Assembly (NCBI GenBank): GCA_965221725.1
Contig: OZ244909.1
Coordinates: 4,030,001-4,094,000 of the forward strand
Source: HK1 sp965221725
GTDB lineage: Bacteria > Pseudomonadota > Gammaproteobacteria > HK1
Direction of reading: 5' to 3'
DNA: 64,000 nucleotides
The notes under the pieces were generated by a model, which was given only the letters and a program-made list of their open reading frames with translations, ran no database searches and was not told the origin of the DNA. This document shows positions 26,082 through 35,247 of this stretch, piece after piece (position 1 is the stretch's first letter; each line of letters opens with the position of its first letter). A program made the position numbers and the translations under genes.

Positions 26082-28355
26082 ATGTCCGACCGACTCTCCG
26101 ACGACGCGCTCGCGTACCACCGCCTGCCGGTGCCGGGCAAGCTCGCCATCAGCGCCACCAAGCCGCTTGCGAGCCAGCATGACCTCTCGCTTGCCTACTC
26201 TCCGGGGGTCGCCGCCGCCTGCGACGCGATTGCCGCCGACCCGGCCGAGGCGGCGAGCCTCACCGCTCGCTCCAACCTTGTCGCGGTGGTGACCAACGGC
26301 ACCGCGGTGCTCGGCCTCGGGTCGATCGGGCCGCTCGCGGCGAAGCCCGTCATGGAAGGCAAGGCGGTGCTGTTCAAGAAGTTCTCCGGCATCGACGTAT
26401 TCGACATCGAAATCGACGAGACCGCGCCGGAGCGCTTCTGTGACATCGTCGCAAGCCTCGAGCCCACGTTCGGAGGCATCAACCTCGAGGACATCAAGGC
26501 GCCGGAGTGCTTCGAGATCGAGTCGCGGCTGCGCGAGCGGATGAACATCCCCGTGTTCCACGATGATCAGCACGGCACCGCGATCATCGTCGGGGCGGCG
26601 GTGCGCAACGCTCTGGAACTCGTCGGCAAGCCCATCGGAGAAGTCAGGCTCGTCACCTCGGGGGCCGGCGCGGCGGCGCTCGCCTGCCTCGATCTCCTGC
26701 TCGGCATGGGGCTTGCGCGCGAGAACGTGGTGGTCACCGACATCGCGGGCGTGGTGTACACGGGCCGCGAGGCGCTCATGGATCCGTGGAAGGCGCGCTA
26801 CGCGGTCGATACCGATGCGCGCACCCTTGCCGACGTTATCGGCGGCGCCGACATCTTCCTCGGTCTCTCCGCTCCCGGCGTGCTGGAGCCCGATCACCTC
26901 GTGCGCATGGCGCAAGAGCCGCTGATTCTCGCCCTTGCGAACCCGGTGCCGGAAATCCTGCCCGAGATTGCCCGCCGGGCGCGGCACGACGCGATCATCG
27001 CCACCGGCCGCTCCGACTACCCGAATCAGGTCAACAACGTGCTCTGCTTCCCGTTCATCTTCCGGGGGGCGCTGGATGTGGGCGCGACCGACATCAACGA
27101 GCCGATGAAGCTCGCCTGCGTCGACGCCCTGGCCGGGCTCGCCCGGCGGGAGCCGTCCGATCTGGTGACCACCGCATACGGCGGCATGCCTGCCCGGTTC
27201 GGTCCCGCGATGCTGATCCCGCGGCCGTTCGATCCGCGGCTGCTGTCCGAGATCGCGCCCGCGGTGGCCCGTGCCGCGATGTCCTCCGGGGTGGCGACCC
27301 GCGCCATCGACGACTTCGACGCCTACCAGGAGCGCCTGACGGGGTTCGTGTTCCGATCGGGGCTGGTGATGAAGCCGCTGTTCGAGCGTGCCCGCAGTGC
27401 GCCGAAGCGCGTCATCTACGGGGAGGGGGAGGAGCGGCGGGTGCTCCAGGCGGTGCAGCAGGTCGTCGCTCAGGGGCTCGCGCGGCCGATTCTCGTCGGC
27501 CGGCCCAAGGTGATCCTGTCGCGGATCGCATCCCTCGGTCTGGACCTCGAGGCCGAGCGCGACTTCGAGCTCGTCAACATCCTCGACGACGCCCGGTTCC
27601 GCACCTACTGGAGCGAGTACCACCGGGTCATGGGCCGCAGCGGGGTGTCGCCCGACGAGGCCAAGCACATCGTGCGCTCGCGCGGTACCGCAGTGGCGGC
27701 GCTCGCGATGCGGCTCGGCGATGCCGACGCGATGGTGTGCGGCACGGTGGGGAGCTTTCACGATCATCTGCGCTACGTGCGCGGCCTCATCGGTGCCCGC
27801 GACGGGGTGCGGGATCTGTCCACGATGTCCGCCCACATCCTGCCGAGCGGCACGCTCTTCATTTGCGACACCCACGTCACGCCGGAGCCGAGCGCGGAGG
27901 AGATCGTGGAGATGACGATACTCGCCGGCACCGAGATCCGCGCCTTCGGGATCGAGCCCAAGGTTGCGCTCCTGTCGCGCTCGAACTTCGGCACCCACGA
28001 CTCGCCGACCGCCGAGCGCATGCGCCGCGCCACGCGATTGCTCCACGAGATTGCGCCCGATCTGGAGGTCGACGGCGAGATGCACGCCGATGCCGCGCTT
28101 TCGGAGTCGATTCGGGTGCGGTTGCTGCCGGACAGCCGGCTGAAGGGTCAGGCCAACCTGCTCGTGATGCCGAACGTCGAAGCCGCGAACATTGCCCACA
28201 ATCTCCTGCGCGGCCTGGGCGGCAGCGTGTCCATCGGCCCGATCCTCCTTGGGGCCGCGCGCTCCGCCCACGTGATCACCCAGACCATCACGGTGCGCGG
28301 CCTCGTGAACATGACCGCGCTCGCGGTGGCCCAGGCAGGCGCCCGCTCGGCCTGA
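26082..28355 (+). CDS. maeB: NADP-dependent malic enzyme with phosphotransacetylase-like domain (MaeB)
   Basis: Oxidatively decarboxylates malate to pyruvate and makes NADPH. 757 residues. The malic domains occupy about residues 1-430: LAYSPGVAAACDAI with the catalytic Tyr, VFHDDQHGTAIIVGAAV with the metal-site Asp pair, and the dinucleotide loop TSGAGAAALACLDLL. Residues from about 430 form the phosphotransacetylase-like domain (FERARSAPKRVIYGEGEERRV), which in MaeB is regulatory and senses acetyl-CoA. The ATG at 26082 follows a perfect GGAGGA. A long antisense frame covers the same region and is a shadow. Confidence 0.94.
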   Translation: MSDRLSDDALAYHRLPVPGKLAISATKPLASQHDLSLAYSPGVAAACDAIAADPAEAASLTARSNLVAVVTNGTAVLGLGSIGPLAAKPVMEGKAVLFKKFSGIDVFDIEIDETAPERFCDIVASLEPTFGGINLEDIKAPECFEIESRLRERMNIPVFHDDQHGTAIIVGAAVRNALELVGKPIGEVRLVTSGAGAAALACLDLLLGMGLARENVVVTDIAGVVYTGREALMDPWKARYAVDTDARTLADVIGGADIFLGLSAPGVLEPDHLVRMAQEPLILALANPVPEILPEIARRARHDAIIATGRSDYPNQVNNVLCFPFIFRGALDVGATDINEPMKLACVDALAGLARREPSDLVTTAYGGMPARFGPAMLIPRPFDPRLLSEIAPAVARAAMSSGVATRAIDDFDAYQERLTGFVFRSGLVMKPLFERARSAPKRVIYGEGEERRVLQAVQQVVAQGLARPILVGRPKVILSRIASLGLDLEAERDFELVNILDDARFRTYWSEYHRVMGRSGVSPDEAKHIVRSRGTAVAALAMRLGDADAMVCGTVGSFHDHLRYVRGLIGARDGVRDLSTMSAHILPSGTLFICDTHVTPEPSAEEIVEMTILAGTEIRAFGIEPKVALLSRSNFGTHDSPTAERMRRATRLLHEIAPDLEVDGEMHADAALSESIRVRLLPDSRLKGQANLLVMPNVEAANIAHNLLRGLGGSVSIGPILLGAARSAHVITQTITVRGLVNMTALAVAQAGARSA

Positions 28356-28382
28356 ATCAGGCAACCGGCTATAGTCACGCGG

Positions 28383-28772
28383 ATGGATGAGGACTTCGGA
28401 GTCGATCTCGACCAGGTGCGCATGTTCCTTGCGGATCGGGAGCAGCGGCGCTGCGCGCAAGTCGACGAGCGCTACGCGCAAGCCACGCGAGACGTGCGAG
28501 CGATCGTCTCGGAGATCGCGGAACAGGTGAACCCGCGCCGCATCTACCAGTGGGGATCCCTGCTCGATCGAAGACGCTTCAGCGAGATCTCCGATCTGGA
28601 TATCGCGGTCGAGGGGCTGAACGGACCGGCCGAATTCTTCCAGGTCCTCGGCATCGCGATGAGCGGCACGACCCTGCCGGTCGATGTCGTCGAGCTGGAG
28701 AAGGTTCCGGCGGATGTCTCCGAACGCATCCGCACGCGAGGAGCGCTGGTTCATGAGCGAAAAGATCCGTGA
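28383..28772 (+). CDS. MNT-type nucleotidyltransferase, likely antitoxin
   Basis: 129 residues. The polymerase-beta-type nucleotidyltransferase site is WGSLLDRRRFSEISDLDIAV (about residues 57-76), giving GS then DLD. In MNT/HEPN modules this enzyme neutralises the HEPN toxin by adding AMP to it. GS and DxD are separated by 11 residues, near the usual spacing. It overlaps the next gene by 20 bases, which supports co-translation. Confidence 0.8.
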   Translation: MDEDFGVDLDQVRMFLADREQRRCAQVDERYAQATRDVRAIVSEIAEQVNPRRIYQWGSLLDRRRFSEISDLDIAVEGLNGPAEFFQVLGIAMSGTTLPVDVVELEKVPADVSERIRTRGALVHERKDP

Positions 28773-29235
28773 GCTCGTCGCCCTGATCCAGGCGCACCAC
28801 CGTCGGCTGGAGGCGGTCTACCGGTCGATGGAGGGCGCGCTCGACGGCGAGATCGCGCAGCTTGGAAGGACGCCGATTTCAGCGCTCATCGTCGCGGGGC
28901 TGCTGGAGAACTACTACACTTGCCTGGAGACAATCTACCTGCGGATATCGCAGTCGTTCGAGAACAGCCTGGACTCCACGCGCTGGCATAACGACCTGCT
29001 GCAGAAGATGACCCTGGAGATCGAAGGCGTCCGGACGGCCGCGGTGTCGCAGGAGACATTCTCCCCGTTGTTCGAGCTGCTCAAGTTCCGCCACTTCAAA
29101 CGCTACTACTTCGAGCTGGAATACGACTGGGACCGCCTGGACTTCCTGGTGACGAAGCTCCGTCAGGTCCATCCCATGGTCACGCGGGATCTGGAGCGAT
29201 TCGTGCGTTTCGCGGATGCGATTGACCGGCCCTGA
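28753..29235 (+). CDS. HepT-like HEPN-domain protein, likely partner of the MNT nucleotidyltransferase
   Basis: 160 residues, all helical. The ATG at 28753 lies inside the end of the MNT gene. SALIVAGLLENYYTCLETIY is the first conserved helix pair; KFRHFKRYYFELEYDWDRLD (residues 111-130) is the position of the HEPN active site. Classic HepT proteins have R-x4-H-x-Y there. This one reads R-HFKR-Y-Y-F, so the catalytic His and the AMP-accepting Tyr are not at the expected places. It may be a divergent subfamily with another chemistry, or inactive. Confidence 0.72.
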   Translation: MSEKIRELVALIQAHHRRLEAVYRSMEGALDGEIAQLGRTPISALIVAGLLENYYTCLETIYLRISQSFENSLDSTRWHNDLLQKMTLEIEGVRTAAVSQETFSPLFELLKFRHFKRYYFELEYDWDRLDFLVTKLRQVHPMVTRDLERFVRFADAIDRP

Positions 29236-29307
29236 GCATCGCAGCGAAAGTTCTGGCGCCAGGAAAAGAACGGCGATCAGTGGGTGTGATGCGGGGGAAA
29301 CCAGAAG

Positions 29308-29568
29308 GTGGAGAGAACCGAATCGAAGATCACGGCCCAGGGACAGGTATCGGTGCCGGCGCGCATCCGTCGGCGGCTCGGACTGACGCCCGGCTCGAAA
29401 ATCGAGTGGTGCGAGACCGGAGATGACGTGATCGTCCGGCGCGCGTCGAAGTACTAGTCGCGCGACATCCACGAGGCGGTGTTCGACAGACCGCCACCGC
29501 GCCGAAGCATCTTCGACATGGATGAAGGTATCCGGTCCGGAGTGCGACGCACCCATGCGCGGGATTGA
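29308..29568 (+). pseudogene. AbrB/MazE-type antitoxin gene with an in-frame amber stop
   Basis: From GTG 29308 the frame encodes a SpoVT-AbrB swapped-hairpin domain, KITAQGQVSVPARIRRRLGL and PGSKIEW. It stops at TAG 29455-29457 after 49 residues. Reading through, the same frame continues as SRDIHEAVFDRPPPRRSIF and MDEGIRSGVRRTHARD to a TGA at 29566-29568. This is the normal C-terminal half of such antitoxins (about 86 residues in all). No PIN toxin follows, so the module is broken on both sides. A short 49-residue DNA-binding protein might still be made. Confidence 0.75.
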
Positions 29569-29642
29569 CGAGATCGATACAGTCATGCGCGAAGGCTGGA
29601 TCTGGTTCCGGCAAACCGGTCCCGACGGGAAAGGGTAGGTCG

Positions 29643-30875
29643 GTGTTCGATACCCGGGAGCAGATCCGAAACCAACTCCGAGCGGGAGAAGACGGACGAA
29701 GCGAGTTCAAGGAGATTCGCTTCGGGGATCGAGGCATGCTGTCTCCCAACCCGGAAGAGCTTGCCGGCGAGCTGGTGGCATTTGCGAACGCCGAAGGCGG
29801 CGCCGTGTTCCTGGGTGTCGACGACTCCGGCGCGGTGCATGGAATCCCTTCGGAGAGATGGGATTCGGTCGAACGCTGGCTTCTCAACGTGGTGACCCAC
29901 AACTGCGAGCCGCCGATTCGGCCGGTCGTCCGCAAGGCGCTCCCTCCGGATGGCCAGGAGGGCGATCACTGCATTCTCCTGGTGGAGGTGCCGCACGGTT
30001 TGTATGTGCACCGAACCTCGGGTGGTCGCTACTACACGCGTGTCGGGTCCACCAAGCGCGACCTCTCGCCGTCGGAACTCGCCCGGCTGTTCCAGCAGCG
30101 GGGCCGCGAGTACGTGTTCGACGAGCAGCCCGTGCCCGCTGCCGCTGTGGAGAATCTCAACCGTAATCGACTCGAGGCGTTCTTCGGAAGGTCGCCGACC
30201 ATCCCTTGGCTCGATCTCCTGCACAACACCCGAGTGACGTTCCCGGACGAGGATGGCGTGCACCGACCTACAGTGGCCGGTCTGCTCGCGTTCGCAACGG
30301 AGCCGACCGAGTTTCTCGCGTCGGGGTCCATCGAAGCCGCGTGCTACCGCGGGACTCGCCTCTCATCCGACGATCTGGTCCACGCGGAGCGCCTCGCCGG
30401 TCCCGTCTCTGACCAGATCGACGCCGGAATCGCCTTCGTCGCCCGTTTCATGTCGCCGTCGCAGGCCGGGAGTCCGAGGACGGGAACCGTGCCCGCCTAC
30501 GATCTCGAAGTTGTCGACGAAGCCATCGTCAACGCCGTCGCCCACCGCGACTACGCTATCGCCGACTCGAAGATTCGCCTCTTCCTGTTCGCCGACCGGA
30601 TGGAGCTGTACAGCCCCGGCAAGCTCCCCAACACTATCACCCTCGACGACATGCCCTACCGCACCTTCACCCGAAACCAGCTACTCGTCAGCTTCCTGTC
30701 GAGGCTCCGAAGCAAGCGCACGGGGCAGGTGTTCCTGGAGTCGCGCGGGGAGGGCGTGCGCAAGATCCTCGAAGACGGCGAGGCACATTCGGGACGGCGC
30801 CCGGAATATGAGCTGTTCGGCGACGAGCTTCGACTGACGCTCTGGGCGAAGTGCGCCCCACCGGCCATCGACTGA
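29643..30875 (+). CDS. AlbA_2 (Schlafen-type) ATP-binding protein, putative regulator
   Basis: About 410 residues from the GTG at 29643; an upstream in-frame extension is not family-like. The N-terminal AlbA_2 domain has SEFKEIRF, ELAGELVAFANAEGGAVFLG and VDDSGAVHGI (about residues 17-65). The central and C-terminal parts hold an HATPase-like block, VVDEAIVNAVAHRDYAI and DRMELYSPGKLP, as in RecG-like transcriptional-regulator proteins of mobile regions. The usual winged-helix tail appears shortened; the protein ends ELRLTLWAKCAPP. It belongs to the accessory segment after maeB. Confidence 0.82.
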   Translation: MFDTREQIRNQLRAGEDGRSEFKEIRFGDRGMLSPNPEELAGELVAFANAEGGAVFLGVDDSGAVHGIPSERWDSVERWLLNVVTHNCEPPIRPVVRKALPPDGQEGDHCILLVEVPHGLYVHRTSGGRYYTRVGSTKRDLSPSELARLFQQRGREYVFDEQPVPAAAVENLNRNRLEAFFGRSPTIPWLDLLHNTRVTFPDEDGVHRPTVAGLLAFATEPTEFLASGSIEAACYRGTRLSSDDLVHAERLAGPVSDQIDAGIAFVARFMSPSQAGSPRTGTVPAYDLEVVDEAIVNAVAHRDYAIADSKIRLFLFADRMELYSPGKLPNTITLDDMPYRTFTRNQLLVSFLSRLRSKRTGQVFLESRGEGVRKILEDGEAHSGRRPEYELFGDELRLTLWAKCAPPAID

Positions 30876-30980
30876 CTTCCGAGAAGCATCTGTGATCCAT
30901 GTCTTTCGTCTCAGCTCCGTCTTACGGCACTGGAACATGATCGAGTATCGGGGTTCTATTTTTGAGGCAGCACACTAGAA

Positions 30981-31244
30981 GTGGAATTTCCGACGCTTCC
31001 GGGACAGGTTCGTGTCATGCTTCCTGAAATCAAGACGATCTCTACCAATGCGCGGGGATTTTGGTTGATCGTAGAACTAGCGAAATCGGCTCGCACGCAT
31101 AATCTGATCCGATCTGATTATTTTAAAATTAAATATGGTGACATCGAGGGGAGAGTTCGTGATTTGGCAAACACTCGCGATGAATCTTTGAAGAAGCGTA
31201 TCCGGCAGGCTCTTGTGCGATTCGATAGAAATACCTCAGAGTGA
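30981..31244 (+). CDS. hypothetical protein, AT-richer than its neighbours
   Basis: 87 residues, basic, no signal peptide or membrane segment. I do not recognise a family. IRSDYFKIKYGDIEGRVRDL and DESLKKRIRQALVRFDRN look helical. The coding sequence has many A/T-ending codons (TTTTAAAATTAAATATGG), unlike the surrounding genes, which suggests horizontal origin. It could be an orphan cargo gene. Confidence 0.45.
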   Translation: MEFPTLPGQVRVMLPEIKTISTNARGFWLIVELAKSARTHNLIRSDYFKIKYGDIEGRVRDLANTRDESLKKRIRQALVRFDRNTSE

Positions 31245-31509
31245 GCTGACACATTCTGCGCTGAGTAGTCCAGTGCAGGGCCGCGCCGGCAAAACAAATC
31301 TTTGGTCGCCATCGGAATCAGGATCGATGAGGAGCTTGGGACCCTGCTTGACTCATCGTTGTGTCAACCACCCACACACTGGATGATCGGACCGATCCAG
31401 TCCACTATTCGCATCTGGACATGTCTTCGGGGATTTCACGTCGCCGTCCGGGCGTGACGCCGACGCATCGCCGACAGATCCGACCGACGGGTATCCGCAG
31501 CACATCGCC
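31245..31509. other. intergenic segment; its second half duplicates the puuE upstream region
   Basis: The part from about 31373 resembles 36402-36583: CACTGGATGATCGGACCGAT followed by scattered changes and deletions. The first half (31245-31372) shows nothing recognisable. Confidence 0.6.
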
Positions 31510-31632
31510 ATGACCAGCCATCAGGCTCCGTACCCCCGGGACATGCGCGGTTACGGCCGCACCCCGCCCGATCCGCGCTGGCCGGGCGGCGCCTGCATCG
31601 CGCTCCAGTTCGTCATCAACTACGACGCGCAG
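31373..31632 (+). repeat. diverged partial duplicate of the puuE promoter and 5' coding region
   Basis: It matches 36402-36703 with substitutions and a few deletions, for example CACTGGATGATCGGACCGAT, GACGCCGACGCATCGC, and the coding part CCGTACCCCCGGGACATG. The match runs from about 180 bases upstream of the allantoinase start to about 40 codons into it, then ends abruptly. Confidence 0.85.
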
Positions 31633-31644
31633 CGACAACCGTAG
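31510..31644 (+). pseudogene. truncated 5' copy of the PuuE-like allantoinase gene
   Basis: 44 codons. MTSHQAPYPRDMRGYGRTPP and DPRWPGGACIALQFVINY correspond to the first 40 residues of the intact protein encoded at 36584-37498. The frame then leaves the homology (DAQRQP) and stops at 31642-31644. It is too short for any catalytic role and is the remnant of a segmental duplication. Confidence 0.85.
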
Positions 31645-31795
31645 CTTCGATTGATACAGCTCTTTGCACCATGTGCCGGAATCTGCGCACCGCCTCGTTG
31701 TGCACGGACGCTAATCCTGGATGACCTCACCGGAGCCGGCGTCGGCCTCGCCAGCGCGTGCGCTGTGCTCCAGGCCGGTCCGCGGCGGGCGGGCT
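31645..31795. other. short gap, nothing recognised
   Basis: 151 bases between the allantoinase remnant and the sulfatase stop. It includes the breakpoint of the duplication; no repeat or IS end is seen there. Confidence 0.35.
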
Positions 31796-33334
31796 TCATG
31801 TCGCCGGTGCGGCATCCGTGAGCCCCAGCCGGTAGAGCTGCTCTTCGGGGCGGCCTTCGTCGTCCATCAGGTCGCGCAGCAGATCGAGCATGCGGCGGCG
31901 CTGCGCTGGCTCGCTATCCCAGAGGTTGTGCTTCTGCCCCGGATCCTCGGTGCGGTGGAAGAGAAAGTTCTCGTGGGTGCGCGGGTCGATTCTGATCGGC
32001 AGTTTCCACATCGGCAGTTCGACGGATGCGTCGAAGTACCCCTGGTCCACGGGTGGATCCGGTATCCGGCCCACGCGCCCGTCGATCGGGTTGTCGACGA
32101 TCAGTGGCTGGTTGATCATCGTCGAGTAGATGTAGAGCGGCCGGTCTTCCACCGGTGCCTTGAGCAGGGTCCACTCGCCGTCGGTGACGCACGCGCCCTG
32201 GCCGAATGTGCCGTAGAGCGCGGCTTCGCGCGGGCCCGCGCCGTTCCCTCGCTCGAGCAGCGGCAGCAGGCTCCGGCTGTGCCGGTTGGCTTCGGGGATC
32301 GCGCCGCCGGCCGCGTCGATCACGGTGGCGAACAGATCCACGGTCTGGGTCAGCGCGGAAATCCGCTGCCCGCCGCCCGGGTGTCGGGGGTGCCAGATCG
32401 CCAGCGGGACGTTGGTGTGGCTGTCGTAGTGCGGGAACTGCTTGCCGAACGCGCCGCGTTCGCCGAGATCGTGTCCGTGGTCGGTGGTCAGGATGACCAT
32501 GGTGTCCTTCCACAGGTCCATCGCGTCGATCTTGCGCATCAGCCGGCCGAGCCAGCAATCCACCATGGTGATCTTGCCGAGATACTGCGCCTTGAGGAAT
32601 GCGAGCTCCTCCGGCGTGGTCCGCGCCATGAACGACTCCAGGTCGGCATACACCTGGTAGGGGGGCCAGATGTTGTAGTCGTTCTTGTCGGCGCCCGCGG
32701 CGGCGTACATCGATGCGTAGGGCTCGGGGACGTCGAATGGCTCGTGCACGTCGAACGACTCGACGTGCAGGTAGAAGTCGCCCTTGTCGGCGTTGGCATC
32801 CAGCCAGTCGATGGCGCCCTGGAATACCTTGGGGGCGAAGTAGTCGGCCTCGTCCCGGAAGTCCTTGACGTTGGAGTAGTACTGGCGCATGTGTTCGGCC
32901 GAGCGGTACTCGGTGATCTTCTCGACCCACCGGGGGATCGGGCCGGATTCCGGCAGCTTCCAGAAATCGGTCTCGTGGCCGCGGATGAACAGGGTGGAGG
33001 CGAATCCCTGTACGTAGCCGTTCGCCTGCTCCTCCCAGTAGTGGTAGTGGTCGGTGACGATGCCGGTGTTGAGGCCGGCGGTCTTCACGACGCGCGGCAA
33101 GCGTGGGTCGAAGACTTCCAGCGGACCCCACGGACGCCACAGGAAGTCCTTGCGCCCCGCGAAGATCTCGCGGCGCGCGGGCATGCAGGGCAGGCTGCCG
33201 ACGAAGTGGTTGTCGAAGACGAAGGACCGACCGGCGAACGCATCGAACGCGGGGGATTCGCAGACGGTGTCGGGGTTGTACGCCCCGAGACAGTGCTTGT
33301 TGAGACTGTCGACGAGAATGAAGATGACGTTCAT
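31796..33334 (-). CDS. sulfatase
   Basis: Type I (formylglycine) sulfatase of 512 residues. The N-terminus MNVIFILVDSLNKHCLGAY carries a metal-binding Asp. GSLPCMPARREIFAG has the C-x-P-x-R maturation motif with Cys50, which would be converted to formylglycine. VILTTDHGHDLGERG supplies the second metal-binding Asp-His pair. No signal peptide, so the enzyme probably acts in the cytoplasm on an imported sulfate ester or related compound. It is followed upstream (minus strand) by a NitT/TauT-type ABC transporter, so a role in using its substrate is likely. Confidence 0.9.
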   Translation of the reverse strand: MNVIFILVDSLNKHCLGAYNPDTVCESPAFDAFAGRSFVFDNHFVGSLPCMPARREIFAGRKDFLWRPWGPLEVFDPRLPRVVKTAGLNTGIVTDHYHYWEEQANGYVQGFASTLFIRGHETDFWKLPESGPIPRWVEKITEYRSAEHMRQYYSNVKDFRDEADYFAPKVFQGAIDWLDANADKGDFYLHVESFDVHEPFDVPEPYASMYAAAGADKNDYNIWPPYQVYADLESFMARTTPEELAFLKAQYLGKITMVDCWLGRLMRKIDAMDLWKDTMVILTTDHGHDLGERGAFGKQFPHYDSHTNVPLAIWHPRHPGGGQRISALTQTVDLFATVIDAAGGAIPEANRHSRSLLPLLERGNGAGPREAALYGTFGQGACVTDGEWTLLKAPVEDRPLYIYSTMINQPLIVDNPIDGRVGRIPDPPVDQGYFDASVELPMWKLPIRIDPRTHENFLFHRTEDPGQKHNLWDSEPAQRRRMLDLLRDLMDDEGRPEEQLYRLGLTDAAPAT

Positions 33335-33496
33335 GGCGACCTCTGTGTCGATTGCCGGCTCCGCGATCCGCCGCGACCGGGTTCGGTCAGGGGCATCATG
33401 GATGCCGGCGCCGGCGGGAATTCACTGATTCTTGCGTTGATTCTGCCACCCGAGCCCGTCGACCGATCACGGATGCGCGGATGGATGTCTCGGCGT

Positions 33497-34252
33497 TCAG
33501 TGCTCCAGCATGCCCCAGAGCTTGCGCTTGACCTGGATGAACTCGTCGGTCAGGCGCATCTCGCCGGACCGGGGGCGGGGCAGGGCGATCTCCTCGATGT
33601 GTCGGATGCGGCCGGGCCGTGCCGACATGACAATGACCTTGTCGGAGAGGAAGATCGCCTCCTCCAGGTCGTGGGTGACGAATACCACCGTCTTCCTCGT
33701 GAGCGTCCAGATGTCGAGAAGTTCCGCCTGCATGCGTTCCTTGGTCTGCGCATCCAGGGCCCCGAACGGCTCGTCCATGAGCAGGACGTCGGGGTCGTTG
33801 GCGTAAACCCGGCCGATGTCCACGCGCTTGCGCATGCCGCCCGACAGCTCTCTTGGCCACCGGTTCTCGAAGCCCTTGAGGCCCACGAGTCCGATCCACC
33901 GGGCCTCGATCTCCGCCTGTTCGCGCCGGCTGGCGCCGCGCAGGCGCGGCCCGTAGGAGATGTTCTTCGCGAGCGTCATCCAGGGAAACACCGCATCCTG
34001 CTGAAACACCATCCCGCGTCGCCGGTCCGTGCCCCGGATCACCTCGCCGTCGAGCGTCATTCGGCCGTCGGACGGTTCGAAGAGACCGGCCATCATCTTG
34101 AGCAGGGTCGACTTGCCGCAGCCCGACGTCCCGACGATGGTGTTGAAGCTCCCCGAGGCGAAGGTCAGGTTGATGCTCTGCAGCACGTTGAGCGCGTCGC
34201 CGGTGTCCTTGCCGAACGTGTGCGAGAGGTTGTCGACGACGATCTCCGACAT
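33497..34252 (-). CDS. NitT/TauT-family ABC transporter ATP-binding protein
   Basis: 251 residues. Walker A GTSGCGKSTLLKMMAG (about residues 40-55), Q-loop MVFQQDAVFPWMT, signature LSGGMRKRVDIGRVY, Walker B VLLMDEPFGALDAQTKE and switch VTHDLEEAIFLSD match the SsuB/TauB/ThiZ class. The start ATG at 34252 overlaps the permease stop by three bases. It energises uptake with the permease at 34252-35028 and the binding protein at 35251-36285. Confidence 0.9.
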   Translation of the reverse strand: MSEIVVDNLSHTFGKDTGDALNVLQSINLTFASGSFNTIVGTSGCGKSTLLKMMAGLFEPSDGRMTLDGEVIRGTDRRRGMVFQQDAVFPWMTLAKNISYGPRLRGASRREQAEIEARWIGLVGLKGFENRWPRELSGGMRKRVDIGRVYANDPDVLLMDEPFGALDAQTKERMQAELLDIWTLTRKTVVFVTHDLEEAIFLSDKVIVMSARPGRIRHIEEIALPRPRSGEMRLTDEFIQVKRKLWGMLEH

Positions 34253-35028
34253 CACTCCCGCGCCTCCGACCAGCGGGTGAGCCGTGCCTGCACTCCCCGG
34301 AAGAGTCGATCCATCGTGAATGCGCAGGCCCCGATGATCACGATGATCATCATCACCTGATCGGTGAGGAAGTAGCGGCGCCCCTCCTGCAGCAGGAAGC
34401 CGAGACCGCTCGGGGCCGCGATGAGCTCGGCCGCGACCAGCGTCGTCCACGCCGCGGCAAGGGCGATGCGAAAGCCCGTGAAGATGAACGGCGTGGCGGC
34501 GGGAATGGCGACGGTGCGGAAGATCTGGAATCGTGTCGCGCCCATCGTCGAGGCGGCATCCACGTAGACCTGGGGCACGTTCTTCATGCCGGCGACGACG
34601 TTGACCACGCAGACCATGAAGCAGGCGATGGATATCAGGAGGATGCGGCTGAACTCCTCGATACCGAACCAGATGATGACGATCGGGATGTAGGCCAGGG
34701 GCGGGATCGGGCGCACCGCCTCGATCAGCGGATCGAGCAGGTATTCGATTGTCTTGTACCAGCCGATGAGGCAGCCGAGCACCAGCGCGCAGCTCGTGCC
34801 GATGAGGAAGCCCATGCAGATCCGGTACAGGCTCGCGCCCAGGGCGTCGATCAGGGTGCCCCGGGTCACGTTGACGACGAACGCCTGACCGATGTGCGGC
34901 ATCGGTGGCAGCAATGCGGGGTTGTTGTCCGGTTGGCCGGTCACCCACGCGTATGAGAGCAGCACGGCCAGAACCGAGGCGGCGCCGAGGATGACTCGTC
35001 CGGAGATCAGAAAGGCAAACCTTTTCAT
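34252..35028 (-). CDS. NitT/TauT-family ABC transporter permease
   Basis: 258 residues from the ATG at 35028 (MKRFAFLISGRVILG); a longer upstream frame lacks a family match. About six helices are visible, with the coupling loop YVDAASTMGATRFQIFRTVA and the typical PIPPLAYIPIVIIWFGIEE, as in SsuC/TauC permeases. It is translationally coupled to the ATPase gene downstream and separated by 222 bases and a hairpin from the binding-protein gene upstream. Confidence 0.9.
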   Translation of the reverse strand: MKRFAFLISGRVILGAASVLAVLLSYAWVTGQPDNNPALLPPMPHIGQAFVVNVTRGTLIDALGASLYRICMGFLIGTSCALVLGCLIGWYKTIEYLLDPLIEAVRPIPPLAYIPIVIIWFGIEEFSRILLISIACFMVCVVNVVAGMKNVPQVYVDAASTMGATRFQIFRTVAIPAATPFIFTGFRIALAAAWTTLVAAELIAAPSGLGFLLQEGRRYFLTDQVMMIIVIIGACAFTMDRLFRGVQARLTRWSEARE

Positions 35029-35247
35029 TTGGCTTCGCACCCCGGGCTCCCGTGCAGCTCGCGAGAGGCTGGCCGGACGCGATGCGCCGGGGCCCCCGTC
35101 GAGTGCCCCGGCGCGTGCGAACGGTCGATCTGCCGCTGACCAGCGGCTCGACAATTCACCGCGGCTGAATGAATGGCTCGTACCGGAATCCGCGTAGCGG
35201 CGCTGATGGAGCCCCCGGAGCCATCAATTCAACGGTGTCGGCGCATT

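Noticed and set aside
24897..28754. A very long minus-strand frame antisense to maeB
   Set aside because: It is a shadow of high-G+C codon bias. Only its last 238 codons (24897-25613) have family features; maeB on the plus strand is certain.
29560..29640. A PIN toxin gene after the broken AbrB-type antitoxin
   Set aside because: The short frame MRGIDEIDTVMREGW ends after 27 codons and lacks the PIN acidic residues.
31721..34360. An 879-codon plus-strand frame
   Set aside because: It is antisense to the sulfatase and ABC ATPase genes, both of which show full motif sets; the plus-strand translation matches no family pattern.
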